From: Glutamicibacter sp. JC586
Lineage (GTDB): Bacteria > Actinomycetota > Actinomycetes > Actinomycetales > Micrococcaceae
Length of the DNA: 37,645 bases
NCBI RefSeq assembly: GCF_009805585.1
Contig: NZ_VHIN01000001.1
Span: 1-37,645, forward strand
Reading direction: 5' to 3'
The translations under genes were made by a program, and so were the position numbers. Shown piece by piece: positions 7,697 through 16,900 of this stretch (its first letter is position 1; each line of letters opens with the position of its first letter). The notes under the pieces were generated by a model that saw only the letters and a program-made list of their open reading frames with translations, did not search any database and was not told the origin of the DNA.

Positions 7697-9121
7697 CTAG
7701 TTGGTGAGGTTTTCTGATCGCACGATAGCCAGGACGGTATCGCGCAGGGGCTCAATGATTTCTGCGGTGCGGCCTTCACCGTTAAAACGAAGGAAGGGCT
7801 CGGTGTTCGATGGGCGAAGGTTAATCCACCAACTGCCATCCTTGGCCGAAATAGTGGTGCCATCCATAGTCATCACATCTACAGGTTCCCCGTCAAAGTG
7901 AGCCAGAACCCGAGCGGTAGCTCCTGCCTTGTCTGCCACCTCGGAGTTAATCTCACCGGTGGCAACATACGGCTCGTACTCGGCGCCTAGTTCGGAGAGA
8001 GCAAGCTCCTGCTCGCCCAAGGCCGCTAGAACGTGCATGGCTGCCAGCATACCGGTGTCGGCATTGTAGAAATCACGGAAGTAGTAGTGCGCTGAGTGCT
8101 CCCCACCAAAGACGGCGCCCTTGTTAGCCATTTCTGCCTTGATGAAGGAGTGACCCACGCGGGTCATCACTGGGGTGCCGCCGGATTTGGTGACAAATTC
8201 AGGAACAGCCTTGGAAGTAATCAAGTTGTGGATGATCACTGGGTTCTCTTCCCCCGTGGCCTGCACACGCGCAATTTCTCGCACGGCTACCAAAGCGGTG
8301 ATAGCTGAAGGGGAGAGCGGTAAGCCCCGTTCGTCGATGACAAAACAGCGGTCCGCGTCACCGTCGAAGGCCAGACCCATATCTGCGCCGTGTGCGAGCA
8401 CAGATGCCTGTAGGTCCTTGAGGTTTTCTGGTTCCAGCGGGTTGGCTGGGTGATTGGGGAAGGTGCCATCGAGTTCAAAGTAGAGCGGCACAATTTCCAA
8501 CGGCAACGCCGACAGCACGGTGTCGCCCAGCACTGCTGGCGTGGTCATGCCACCCATGCCGTTGCCTGCATCAACCACGATTTTCAGCGGGCGAATGGAT
8601 GAGATGTCAACCAGTTCGCGCAGGTAGGCTGCATAGTCAGCGAGTACGTCGCGTTCTGAGATGCTGCCCTGCGGGGTATCTCCAGAAACCGGCAGACCTT
8701 CGTTCAGGTATTGCTGAGCCAGATCTCGGATGTCAAAGAGGCCGGTAGCCGAGGAAATTGGACGCGCACCGGCAGTGGACATCTTGATGCCGTTGTACTT
8801 GGCCGGGTTGTGGCTGGCGGTAAATACGACGCCGGCAGCATCAAGTTTGCCCGAAGCAAAGTAGAGCTCGTCGGTGGAGATTAATCCGAGCATGATGACG
8901 TTTGCGCCACGGTAGGTGGCGCCGCGGGCAAATGCCTGGGCAAATTCCTCGGAGGATGGACGCATATCGCCACCAACCAATACGTCTTTGCCAGACAGGG
9001 ATAAGACATCAACAAAGGCCGCGCCGATAGCTTCGATCGCTTCGGCGTTCAGGCTTTCGCCCACTACGCCGCGAACGTCGTAGGCCTTAAAACTCTGATT
9101 AAGATCAATTTCTTCACTCAC
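7697..9121 (-). CDS. manB: Phosphomannomutase/phosphoglucomutase
   Basis: A 474-residue alpha-D-phosphohexomutase that interconverts the 1- and 6-phosphates of mannose and/or glucose, feeding GDP-mannose and glycan synthesis. All four signatures are visible: TASHNPAKYNG with the phosphorylated Ser103, DGDADRC for the metal, GGEHSAHYYFRDF for the sugar, and RPSNTEPFLR for the phosphate. The GEHSAHYYF form is usual in PMM/PGM-type enzymes; PGM or PMM preference cannot be decided by eye. The start is a GTG; TAGGCT lies 7 nt before it (9129-9134), with GAAAGG in between, so either a leaderless or a short-leader transcript is possible. First gene of a two-gene operon. Confidence 0.93.
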   Translation of the reverse strand: MSEEIDLNQSFKAYDVRGVVGESLNAEAIEAIGAAFVDVLSLSGKDVLVGGDMRPSSEEFAQAFARGATYRGANVIMLGLISTDELYFASGKLDAAGVVFTASHNPAKYNGIKMSTAGARPISSATGLFDIRDLAQQYLNEGLPVSGDTPQGSISERDVLADYAAYLRELVDISSIRPLKIVVDAGNGMGGMTTPAVLGDTVLSALPLEIVPLYFELDGTFPNHPANPLEPENLKDLQASVLAHGADMGLAFDGDADRCFVIDERGLPLSPSAITALVAVREIARVQATGEENPVIIHNLITSKAVPEFVTKSGGTPVMTRVGHSFIKAEMANKGAVFGGEHSAHYYFRDFYNADTGMLAAMHVLAALGEQELALSELGAEYEPYVATGEINSEVADKAGATARVLAHFDGEPVDVMTMDGTTISAKDGSWWINLRPSNTEPFLRFNGEGRTAEIIEPLRDTVLAIVRSENLTN

Positions 9122-9296
9122 GCCTTTCAGCCTACCGGTTTGACTGATTCAAATCATCGAGAATTGCCTGATTGTGGATGGGAAATGCCTAACACTTCAG
9201 CTAAATCGGGTTTGCGGTGCCTTACACAACGTTCTTCATACACAATTGGCCATGCCTCGAAGCTAAATCAGGGGAGGAAGCTGAAATACTGAAGTT

Positions 9297-11417
9297 ATGG
9301 ATGGCTCAATGAAAGTGGATCTGAAAACTCTGGCCTTGCAGAAACTGCGGGCGCTAGTACAGAATCCGGAAGCAGAATTCCACGACGGTCAGTATGAAGC
9401 AATTGAAGCTTTGGTGGCTCAACGTCGTCGTGCTTTGGTTGTCCAACGTACCGGTTGGGGAAAGTCAGCGGTGTACTTCATCGCTTCGCTGCTCTTGCGC
9501 GAACAGGGCTATGGGCCGACCTTGATTGTTTCTCCGCTGCTGGCTCTGATGCGAGATCAAGTAGCAGCCGCCGAGCGCGCAGGAGTGAGGGCTGCAGCTA
9601 TCAATTCCGCCAACGTCCTGGAATGGCGGGAAATTCTTGAAAAGCTGCAACGCAATGAACTGGACGTACTGCTGGTATCTCCGGAGCGTCTGAACAATCC
9701 TTCATTCCGCGAACAACAACTGCCGATGTTGATGCAACGCCTGGGCCTACTGGTTATTGACGAAGCACACTGCATCTCAGACTGGGGCCATGATTTCCGT
9801 CCTGATTATCGCCGTATTCGGGATTTAATCGCTCGACTGCCCAAAGGCCTTCCGGTACTTGCTACCACCGCAACGGCCAACAGCAGGGTTGTTCAAGATG
9901 TGGCAGAGCAATTGGCCGGCGGTACCGAGCAAGTCTTTACCCTGCGCGGAACTTTGGCTCGTGATTCACTGCGTCTTGGGGTACTCAGACTGCCATCTCC
10001 ACGGATGCAGTTGGCCTGGCTGCTCAGTCACATTAATGACTTCACAGGATCAGGAATTATATATACCCTGACCGTTTCGGCGGCAGAAGATATTGCACGG
10101 CTATTGCGTGATGCGGGCCATGAAGTTGCCGCATATACCGGTCGCACTGATCTTGAAGAGCGTGAACGGCTAGAACAAGCGCTCAAAAACAATGAGGTTA
10201 AAGCCCTGATCGCTACCAGTGCCTTGGGTATGGGCTTTGACAAGCCAGATCTGGGATTCGTCTTGCATGTTGGTGCGCCAAGCTCGCCGGTGGCCTACTA
10301 CCAGCAGGTCGGCCGTGCTGGTCGTGGCAGCGTAAACGCGGATGTCTTGTTGCTTCCTGGACCTGATGATTCAGAAATCTGGGAGTACTTCGCCACAAGT
10401 TCCATGCCAGACCAGGTACGTGCAACCCAAGTTCTGGACGCGCTGGCCGGAACCGATGGAGCAATGAGCGTACCGGCACTGGAAAGTGCGGTGAATCTGC
10501 GTCGCTCGCCATTGGAACTTTTACTCAAGGTGCTGGCCGTGGACGGTGCAGTGGAACGCGTCGCCGGCGGATGGATGCGTACCGACATGCCGTGGAGCTA
10601 CGACGCCGACCGATACAAGCGTGTGGCACAAAGCCGTGTGCACGAACAAACTTTGATGGTCACGTACGAAAATACTCGTGGCTGTCGCATGCAATTCTTG
10701 ACCGAAGCCTTAGACGATCCGCGTTCGGTACCGTGCGGGCGCTGTGATAACTGTGCTGGTGTTTGGTTTGATGACCATATTCCTGAAGACTCAAAGGACA
10801 GTGCTCAAGCCGCTCTGGGACGGGTCGGGATCCCCATTGAACCGCGCAAGCTCTACCCCTCGGGACTGGACCGTCTTGGCTACAGTCTGAAGGGAAAGAT
10901 TCCGGTTGATGAACAGGTCTCCAACGGACGCGCGCTGGCGAGGCTGACGGATCTGGGCTGGGGCAATAGATTACGACAGCTCTTTGCTGATCCGACAGAT
11001 AACCCAATAGACAAGGCCATGCTTGATGCGTGCATTAAGGTGCTGGCTGAGTGGAACTGGGAAGAACGTCCCGTCGGCGTTGTTGCCATGCCTTCGAACA
11101 AGCGGCCACGGCTGATCACATCGTTGGCTCAGTCGCTGGCAGAAGTAGGTCGTCTGCGGTATCTTGGCCAGCTCGAATATCGGGGTGCAGGTCCCCAAAA
11201 CGGCTCTGGTGGAAACTCTGCTTTCCGTGTGGCTGCGGTTGCTGACGCCTTTGAACTTCCCGCCGCGTTGGAACAACTAATTTCTGGTGCGCCAGGCCCT
11301 GTTCTTTTGGTTGATGATCTGGTGGACTCTCGCTGGTCCGTAGCGATGGCCGGACGGGCATTAAGAATCGCAGGTGCACCGGGTGTCTTGCCTTTCACTT
11401 TGGGCGTAGCCGGGTAA
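9297..11417 (+). CDS. recQ: RecQ-family ATP-dependent DNA helicase with phosphoribosyltransferase-like C-terminus
   Basis: A 706-residue superfamily-2 helicase that unwinds DNA 3' to 5' in repair. In order: motif I TGWGKS (52-57), motif II DEAH (155-158) followed by CISDWGHDFRPDYR as in RecQ, motif III ATTATA, motif VI QVGRAGR (337-343), and the RecQ zinc cluster Cys463, Cys480, Cys483, Cys486 with the family's x16-x2-x2 spacing. The usual HRDC domain is missing. Instead residues about 515-706 end in VLLVDDLVDSRWS (669-681), which resembles the PRPP-binding loop of phosphoribosyltransferases such as ComF. There is no good Shine-Dalgarno near the start; AATACT lies 6 nt before the ATG. A second ATG at 9309 is possible. 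Helicase assignment is sure; the tail's role is not. Confidence 0.92.
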   Translation: MDGSMKVDLKTLALQKLRALVQNPEAEFHDGQYEAIEALVAQRRRALVVQRTGWGKSAVYFIASLLLREQGYGPTLIVSPLLALMRDQVAAAERAGVRAAAINSANVLEWREILEKLQRNELDVLLVSPERLNNPSFREQQLPMLMQRLGLLVIDEAHCISDWGHDFRPDYRRIRDLIARLPKGLPVLATTATANSRVVQDVAEQLAGGTEQVFTLRGTLARDSLRLGVLRLPSPRMQLAWLLSHINDFTGSGIIYTLTVSAAEDIARLLRDAGHEVAAYTGRTDLEERERLEQALKNNEVKALIATSALGMGFDKPDLGFVLHVGAPSSPVAYYQQVGRAGRGSVNADVLLLPGPDDSEIWEYFATSSMPDQVRATQVLDALAGTDGAMSVPALESAVNLRRSPLELLLKVLAVDGAVERVAGGWMRTDMPWSYDADRYKRVAQSRVHEQTLMVTYENTRGCRMQFLTEALDDPRSVPCGRCDNCAGVWFDDHIPEDSKDSAQAALGRVGIPIEPRKLYPSGLDRLGYSLKGKIPVDEQVSNGRALARLTDLGWGNRLRQLFADPTDNPIDKAMLDACIKVLAEWNWEERPVGVVAMPSNKRPRLITSLAQSLAEVGRLRYLGQLEYRGAGPQNGSGGNSAFRVAAVADAFELPAALEQLISGAPGPVLLVDDLVDSRWSVAMAGRALRIAGAPGVLPFTLGVAG

Positions 11418-11447
11418 TTGCACAGTTAAAAGAAGTAGTCTGGAGGT

Positions 11448-12362
11448 ATGGACATTATCATTTGGCTCGTCGTCATCATCGCAGTGATTGCCCTGGGCTA
11501 CTTCGGTCTGCAGGCATTACGCAAGAAAAATACCGCGCAGGTTGAACAAGCAATTTCTCGTGAAGTAGCTCAAGCAGCTAACGAGAAGCTAGATGATTCT
11601 GCCCGTAACTCTGTCTACCGCCACCTTGCGAAGGGTGACGTCATGGGAGCCGTGCAGGATTACCGCGCGGCCACCGGTGAATCGGTGAAGAACTGCGTGA
11701 TCGCTGTTCGCAGCCTTGATAAGTACCCGCAAGTTGCTCCTGCCAAGGAACTACCGTCGGATGAGGCCGAGATCCAGGCCTTGAGCGACAAACTAGAGGC
11801 TCAGGTAGAACGCGAAGATCAAGAAGCTGCCAGCAGCAAAGAGCTGGAATCCACCCTTGGCGCGGACGCTGACACGTGGGTTGTCCCCCGTGAGTGGAGT
11901 GAACAGTTCGGCTCTGAGAACGAGCCAAGCGCTACTCACTTCAAGATGGCATTTGAACTTGATGGGGAAAGCCGAGAATTTTCCAGCGAGCAACTTCCGC
12001 CCAATGAATATGATCAGTTGTTCTCCATGCTGCGTGATTCGAACTTTGAGGAAGCCGCCAAGATTCTGCATGGTTACACTGGCCTGCCAGTCGAGGACTT
12101 GGAGCGCATGATCGCTACCTCGCCGATGTCTGGCGCCGGTGCCAACGGTAATGTTGCTGATTTCAAATTTGAAGGACAGGGCCCGGACGGTCCAGTGCAC
12201 TTTGACGCCGCTGAACTACCTGAAGCAGACCGCGAAGCATTGTTTGAAGCGATTGCCGATACGGATCTAGACCGTATGTCCGAAATTATCGTTCGTCATA
12301 CCTCATTGCCCGAAGACATTGTGCACAACATGCTACAGACCTTCGTGAAGCGCGAAGACTAA
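11448..12362 (+). CDS. Membrane-anchored protein with L7/L12-like helical repeats, function unknown
   Basis: The 304-residue protein starts with one membrane helix (residues about 3-22), then a basic LRKK and a long cytoplasmic part. Residues 56-90 (KGDVMGAVQDYRAATGESV and on) resemble the C-terminal helix pair of ribosomal protein L7/L12. Two further modules, about 165-223 and 239-297, repeat one pattern: a short strand pair, an ELP or QLPP turn, an LF helix, then a helix ending TGLPVEDLERM or TSLPEDIVHNM. The middle (about 100-140) is acidic and probably coiled or disordered. GGAGG stands only one base from the ATG, too near to act as a ribosome site, while TAGTCT lies 6 nt upstream, suggesting a leaderless start. 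It follows recQ by 30 bp. No function can be given. Confidence 0.85.
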   Translation: MDIIIWLVVIIAVIALGYFGLQALRKKNTAQVEQAISREVAQAANEKLDDSARNSVYRHLAKGDVMGAVQDYRAATGESVKNCVIAVRSLDKYPQVAPAKELPSDEAEIQALSDKLEAQVEREDQEAASSKELESTLGADADTWVVPREWSEQFGSENEPSATHFKMAFELDGESREFSSEQLPPNEYDQLFSMLRDSNFEEAAKILHGYTGLPVEDLERMIATSPMSGAGANGNVADFKFEGQGPDGPVHFDAAELPEADREALFEAIADTDLDRMSEIIVRHTSLPEDIVHNMLQTFVKRED

Positions 12363-12391
12363 CTACGCACGCGGCGACTACCGCCGGTAAT

Positions 12392-12438
12392 ACAAGCATG
12401 GCGCCTCTCAGCAATAAGCTGAGAGGCGCCATGCTTGT
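12392..12438 (+). terminator. Terminator after the repeat protein gene
   Basis: A 21-bp perfect stem with an AATAA loop, followed by TTT. It starts about 30 bp after the stop codon. Confidence 0.9.
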
Positions 12439-12510
12439 TTTAGATAGCTATAGGCTTCAGGCCGGGCCTGTAGCCCCGTCAGGAACCGTCGTAAGGTGCC
12501 CGGGAAAACA

Positions 12511-12536
12511 AAAACCCCTACCTGAGTAGGGGTTTT
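12511..12536 (-). terminator. Terminator of tRNA-Ser(GCT)
   Basis: An 11-bp stem AAAACCCCTAC/GTAGGGGTTTT with a CTGA loop, 4 bp after the 3' end of the tRNA. On the minus strand it runs into T-rich sequence. Confidence 0.9.
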
Positions 12537-12540
12537 GTGG

Positions 12541-12629
12541 CGGACACGGGGGGATTTGAACCCCCGGTCGAGTTTTAGCCCGACCCTTCATTAGCAGTGA
12601 AGTCCATTCGGCCGCTCTGGCACGTGTCC
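12541..12629 (-). tRNA. tRNA-Ser(GCT)
   Basis: The reverse complement folds as an 89-nt class II tRNA with acceptor stem GGACACG/CGTGTCC, anticodon loop CTGCTAA (anticodon GCT), a long variable arm (GGTCGGGCTAAAACTCGACC) and discriminator G, all typical of serine. It reads AGC and AGU. Confidence 0.97.
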
Positions 12630-12692
12630 ATCCGCTGTTTCCAGCAGAATCTAGCCTACCCGAAGATAGGCGCGTGTTCCAAAACGAGAGAG

Positions 12693-14780
12693 CTAATGCA
12701 CTTCTCGCCACAGGAATTCGTAACTTGTGGCGAGCATTTTTGCGGTTGACTCGTTATCCGTTGACCCTGCGTGGCCTCCGCCTTCAGGCTCGTGATACCG
12801 CACATTTGAGATGCCAAGATCCATCATTTTGGCTGCCATGATGCGTGCCTGTGACGGCCCAACTCGATCATCAGAAGTTGTGGTCCAAATCAAAGTCGCA
12901 GGATAGTCATCAATCGGATGTGGCTGGTCGCTAAGGCGATGTACTGGGGAGAATGTACGTAAAAACTTCCAGTCTTCAGGAACCTCGGGATCACCGTATT
13001 CGGCGATCCACGAATGACCCGCGGCGAGTTGAGTGTAGCGCTTCATATCCAGTAGAGGCACACCACAAGATATGGCCCCGAATAGCTGCGGGTAACCGGA
13101 GATCATATTTCCCATCAATAGCCCACCGTTGGACCGACCAGTGGCCGCCAGATGTTCGCGACTGGTTACCCCACGAGTTGCAAGATCTTGTGCGATGGCA
13201 GCAAAATCTTCATAAGCCCGGTGACGATTCTCGCGCAGTGCCGCGCGGTGCCAGGTAGGTCCGTATTCACCGCCGCCGCGGATGTTGGTCATGACGTAGA
13301 TCGCTCGGCGGCCAGCGCTGTTGTGTCGCGACAGCCAGCCAACGCCCATCGTGGCGGCATAGCCCGGGGTCATGCTGTGTTGGAATCCGCCATAACCATC
13401 CATGAGGACAGGGTTCTTTGAGTCCAATACCAGGTCTTGTGGGGCGACCTGAAAATAGGGCACCTTGGTCCCATCCGCCGATATTGCAAAGTGCTGCGTC
13501 ACTTCTAACCCAGTGGCATCAAAGCGTTCCGGGGACTTCTTGACGGGCTCCGCCGTGGAGCCGACAGTGCCACGAAGCAAAGTGGTCGGTGTGGTAAATC
13601 CGTTGACCGTCATCCAATAATCATCGCCAGAGGATTCATCTTCATCGTCAACGGCGCCGATCGAAACGCTGAGCATCCTATCCTGTAAGGGCAGGGCCGA
13701 CTCTGCGAAATTTTCGTTCAAGCTAATGACGCGAACCTGAGAAGCAACGTGATGTAGGAGCGTGAGTAGCAGGTAGTTGGCGGTGAAGCTGATACCTTCC
13801 AAGGCGCTGTCGCCATCGGGTACAAACAACACCTTGTCGATGGTGCCGTCGGCGAGGAAGGTTTCTAGACGTGCAATTGCCAAGGATCCTGCGCGTAGGG
13901 TTTCTCCGTGGTGCTCCCAGTTGGTTTGTGGGGCAAAGAGGACCCATTGGCGGTGCAAACTGACCTGAACATCGTCAGGGACTTGGATGAGATGGTGATG
14001 GCCGTCGAGGATGACTCCGGTCTGTGAATGATAGAAGTCGATGGCATCGGTAGTGACGATGCGCTCGAAACCGGGGGTGGAATCGAAGTAACCGAAGGCG
14101 GCAACGTGGTCTTTTTCAACCTCGAAGACGATTGGGGCATCTTCAATTTTCATACCGCGTTCAACCTGACGCAGAGTGCTGGCATAAGTGGAACGGGTCG
14201 TAAACTGCTCGCTACTGGCACTGCCTACTAACAAGGTGTCACGGTCGATCCAGGACGCGTTGGTTTTGGCCACGGGCAGGTCAAAACCGTCCTTTACGAA
14301 GGATTTGCTGATCAAGTCGAATTCGCGCAGGCGCACTTGATCGCCACCGTCGGGGCTCAAACGAAGCAAAGCACGTTCATATGGTCCGGACCCTTGAGAG
14401 CGTAGTAACGAAGAGCCAGCAAAATGCCACTCGCTGCCTTCGCTGATCGCCAATGCGTCAAGGTCCAACAAGATTTCCCACTGCGGTTCGTCGGTGAGAT
14501 ACGACTGCCAACTGGTACGGCGCCACAGGCCCAAGCGATGTTCTGCATCGCGCCAAAAGTTGTAATAGTGTTCCCCGCGCTTGCTGACCATGGGAATGCG
14601 GTCTTGAGCATCAAGTACGGTCTTGATCTGCTGGACTTGTTTGTTGAAGGAATCGTCGTGGAGTTCGGATTCAGTTCGAAGCGTCTGCTTATGCACCCAC
14701 GCAAGGGCTTGCTCGTCGTGAGTTCCTTCTAGCCAGGCGTATGGATCGACACTATCTACCGTAGAAACTTGCTCAGTCAT
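12693..14780 (-). CDS. Prolyl oligopeptidase family serine peptidase (S9A)
   Basis: A protein of about 695 residues with the two-part layout of prolyl oligopeptidases (S9A, including oligopeptidase B): an N-terminal beta-propeller beginning DPYAWLEG, and a C-terminal alpha/beta hydrolase domain. The nucleophile is in TGRSNGGLLMG (near residue 550), the acid in TSDDRVGPSQ (near 638) and the histidine in EGGGHAGS (near 670). It cleaves short peptides after proline or basic residues in the cytoplasm; no signal peptide is seen. The start is put at 14780 because TAGACT (14787-14792) lies exactly 6 nt upstream, as at other leaderless genes here; an ATG two codons earlier would overlap this hexamer. 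It diverges from the FAD-protein gene across about 57 bp. Confidence 0.93.
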   Translation of the reverse strand: MTEQVSTVDSVDPYAWLEGTHDEQALAWVHKQTLRTESELHDDSFNKQVQQIKTVLDAQDRIPMVSKRGEHYYNFWRDAEHRLGLWRRTSWQSYLTDEPQWEILLDLDALAISEGSEWHFAGSSLLRSQGSGPYERALLRLSPDGGDQVRLREFDLISKSFVKDGFDLPVAKTNASWIDRDTLLVGSASSEQFTTRSTYASTLRQVERGMKIEDAPIVFEVEKDHVAAFGYFDSTPGFERIVTTDAIDFYHSQTGVILDGHHHLIQVPDDVQVSLHRQWVLFAPQTNWEHHGETLRAGSLAIARLETFLADGTIDKVLFVPDGDSALEGISFTANYLLLTLLHHVASQVRVISLNENFAESALPLQDRMLSVSIGAVDDEDESSGDDYWMTVNGFTTPTTLLRGTVGSTAEPVKKSPERFDATGLEVTQHFAISADGTKVPYFQVAPQDLVLDSKNPVLMDGYGGFQHSMTPGYAATMGVGWLSRHNSAGRRAIYVMTNIRGGGEYGPTWHRAALRENRHRAYEDFAAIAQDLATRGVTSREHLAATGRSNGGLLMGNMISGYPQLFGAISCGVPLLDMKRYTQLAAGHSWIAEYGDPEVPEDWKFLRTFSPVHRLSDQPHPIDDYPATLIWTTTSDDRVGPSQARIMAAKMMDLGISNVRYHEPEGGGHAGSTDNESTAKMLATSYEFLWREVH

Positions 14781-14786
14781 GGCCAT

Positions 14787-14831
14787 AGTCTATGCGTTGG
14801 GGCACTTGGGCAGCTCCAAAGGTAATAACCT
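14787..14831. promoter_or_regulatory. Divergent leaderless-type promoters
   Basis: TAGACT on the minus strand (14787-14792) is 6 nt before the peptidase start. TAACCT on the plus strand (14826-14831) is 6 nt before the GTG of the FAD-protein gene. The two -10 elements are only about 33 bp apart, so each -35 region overlaps the other promoter. Confidence 0.5.
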
Positions 14832-14837
14832 AGAGAG

Positions 14838-16853
14838 GTGAGCACCAAGATTCAGAATCCCAAGAACGAGTACACCCTGGCCATCGTCGGGGCGGGGCCT
14901 CGCGGTACCAGTGTGGTCGAAAGGTTCGCCGACTTGGCCTCAAAGCTGACGCCCAAAGACGGACTGCTCAAGATTGTGGTTATGGATCCTTTTCGCCCTG
15001 GCTCAGGGCATGTCTGGAATCCACACCAGTCCGAGAACTTCTGGATGAATACTCCAGCGTCCTTTCCGACAGTGGCACCTGAGCGTGTCAGCGATGAGCC
15101 GGGTCTGAGCTTTGAACAATTCGTTCAGGCTCGTGGCGATGGACGAAGGCTCACCGAAGTCCATGCACGCGCCATCACGAGTATCGGACCGGGTACTTAC
15201 CCTTCACGTGCCATGTACGGTGAGTACCTTGAACACGTCTTTGATAGCAGCTGTTCTGCCCTAGAGGCACACGAGTCTTTTGGCGTTGAGTACCTAGCCG
15301 CTGAAGTTCTGGCGGTCAGGCCACAAGGAAGTGGGTACCAGCTGGAATACTGCCCTGTCGCTTCCGGCAACGAAGTTCAGCGTCTGGCTGTTGACGCGGT
15401 CGTCCTGGCTTTGGGGCACCAAAGTGCCGACCTGAACCCGTGGCAGAAGCAACTCCAAGAAGCAGCAACAACTGCCGGAGCGCTCTACCTTCCACCGAAT
15501 GTTCCATCAGATTTGGACTTTGAGCAGTTTGCCCCCGGACAGCCGGCGCTCATCCGAGGATTGGGACTTAATTTCTTTGACACCATGGCTGAGTTAACTC
15601 TTGGTCGAGGTGGGATTTTCCGAGAAGTGTCCGCTGAACCTGGGCATCGGTTGGAGTACGTCGCGGCGGGACGCGAGCCCGAACTGATTGTCGCTTCTCG
15701 ACGTGGGACTCCATATTGGGGCAAGCCAGTCGTTGATCAGTTCATTCCAGATGAGATCGAACTACGTTTCCTTGACGTATCCGATTTGATCGGGCACCTG
15801 GCCGAGTTGCGGGCCAATAACCCCTTAGCAACATTGGAATTTTCGCGACACATTTGGCCCAGCCTGCATCGCGATGTGCTCTTTGCCTATTACCGGCAAT
15901 GTGCCCACAATAGCGGGGGGCCAGGTGGCTTCTCAGCAGCGGAATTTGTTGACCAAGTGGAAAGGATCTTGTCGGCCGAGCACCGTGAAGGTAGCCAGGT
16001 ATGGATGGGCGAATTGAGAAAGTTTATTGCCCAGTTCCCCGAGATTCATTGGTTGGATGTTCCCAAATTGGCGAAGCCTTTTGAAGAGGTGGGCTTTGGG
16101 TCGAATGAAGAGTACCAGAAGGCTGTTCAGGACTACCTAGTTGATAACGCGCAGCACAGCGACGGGGGATTGGATGATCCTTTGTCCTGCGCGATCATGA
16201 CGATGAATGCCGGGCGAATGCTGGTCAAAGAGCTGATCGTTATGGGTGTGATCGATGAACAGTCCAGGATCGAAGAGATTCAAGCGCAATTCGAGCCACT
16301 GGTTGAAGGACTGGCCTCGGGGCCTCCGCTTCAGAGGATTGAACAACTCTTGGCGCTTTCTAGGGCCGGGATTGTGACTTTCGTAGGACCCGAACCTGAA
16401 TTCGGTTTTGATGAAGTCTCGGGGCAGTTCACTGCCTCGTCGCCATGGGTGGATGCCGAAGTGCACACGGCGAGGACACTGTGTGAGGCAATGATGCCGA
16501 GCAACCGAGTCCTGCAAAACAACTCCCCGCTGATCAAGCAACTGCTTGCTGAGCATGTAGGGCGCGTGCACACCTGGCGTAATGCTGAAGGTGAATCCTT
16601 GCCGGGCTCCGGGTTTGACGTAATAGGTGAGCCCTACCGACTAGTTAACAGCGAAGGGTTAGCTCATCGAGGAATTTTTGTGCTGGGTCTACAGCTTTCT
16701 TCCGCGCAATGGGGCACCGCTATCGCCGCGCAGGCCGGGGACATCAATAACCCTGCGGCGCGAACGTTGAAAGATGCCACCCATGTGGCCAACGAAGTCG
16801 CACGTCTGGCAGGATTCCTCGTAGGTGAAGGTCTGCCAACAGAGCGAGTTTAA
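14838..16853 (+). CDS. FAD/NAD(P)-binding protein (PF13454-like)
   Basis: This 671-residue protein starts with a dinucleotide-binding fold: LAIVGAGPRGTSVVERFADL carries the GxGxxG-type motif. It then shows VVLALGHQSADL, the second conserved region of flavin oxidoreductases, and GLGLNFFDTMAELT. This layout fits the FAD-NAD(P)-binding family found in many Actinobacteria; members are poorly characterised and are sometimes annotated as hydroxyacylglutathione-hydrolase- or adenylate-cyclase-like. The C-terminal 250 residues are without a recognised motif. The GTG start has TAACCT 6 nt upstream and no clear Shine-Dalgarno beyond GAGAGG touching the codon. It is transcribed alone and closed by a strong hairpin. 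The reaction is unknown. Confidence 0.85.
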   Translation: MSTKIQNPKNEYTLAIVGAGPRGTSVVERFADLASKLTPKDGLLKIVVMDPFRPGSGHVWNPHQSENFWMNTPASFPTVAPERVSDEPGLSFEQFVQARGDGRRLTEVHARAITSIGPGTYPSRAMYGEYLEHVFDSSCSALEAHESFGVEYLAAEVLAVRPQGSGYQLEYCPVASGNEVQRLAVDAVVLALGHQSADLNPWQKQLQEAATTAGALYLPPNVPSDLDFEQFAPGQPALIRGLGLNFFDTMAELTLGRGGIFREVSAEPGHRLEYVAAGREPELIVASRRGTPYWGKPVVDQFIPDEIELRFLDVSDLIGHLAELRANNPLATLEFSRHIWPSLHRDVLFAYYRQCAHNSGGPGGFSAAEFVDQVERILSAEHREGSQVWMGELRKFIAQFPEIHWLDVPKLAKPFEEVGFGSNEEYQKAVQDYLVDNAQHSDGGLDDPLSCAIMTMNAGRMLVKELIVMGVIDEQSRIEEIQAQFEPLVEGLASGPPLQRIEQLLALSRAGIVTFVGPEPEFGFDEVSGQFTASSPWVDAEVHTARTLCEAMMPSNRVLQNNSPLIKQLLAEHVGRVHTWRNAEGESLPGSGFDVIGEPYRLVNSEGLAHRGIFVLGLQLSSAQWGTAIAAQAGDINNPAARTLKDATHVANEVARLAGFLVGEGLPTERV

Positions 16854-16856
16854 ACA

Positions 16857-16892
16857 GTGAAGCGGGCTGATCCGAAGATCAGCCCGCTTCAC
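16857..16892 (+). terminator. Terminator between the FAD-protein gene and tRNA-Ser(TGA)
   Basis: A 15-bp perfect stem with a CCGAAG loop. It lies 3 bp after the stop codon on one side and 8 bp from the 3' end of the tRNA on the other, so it can serve both convergent transcripts. Confidence 0.8.
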
Positions 16893-16900
16893 TTATAACG

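Noticed and set aside
14838-16853. Siderophore-type L-lysine or L-ornithine N-monooxygenase as identity of the FAD protein
   Set aside because: It has the FAD motif, but its length of 671 residues, the missing NADPH and substrate signatures and the lack of siderophore genes nearby argue against it.
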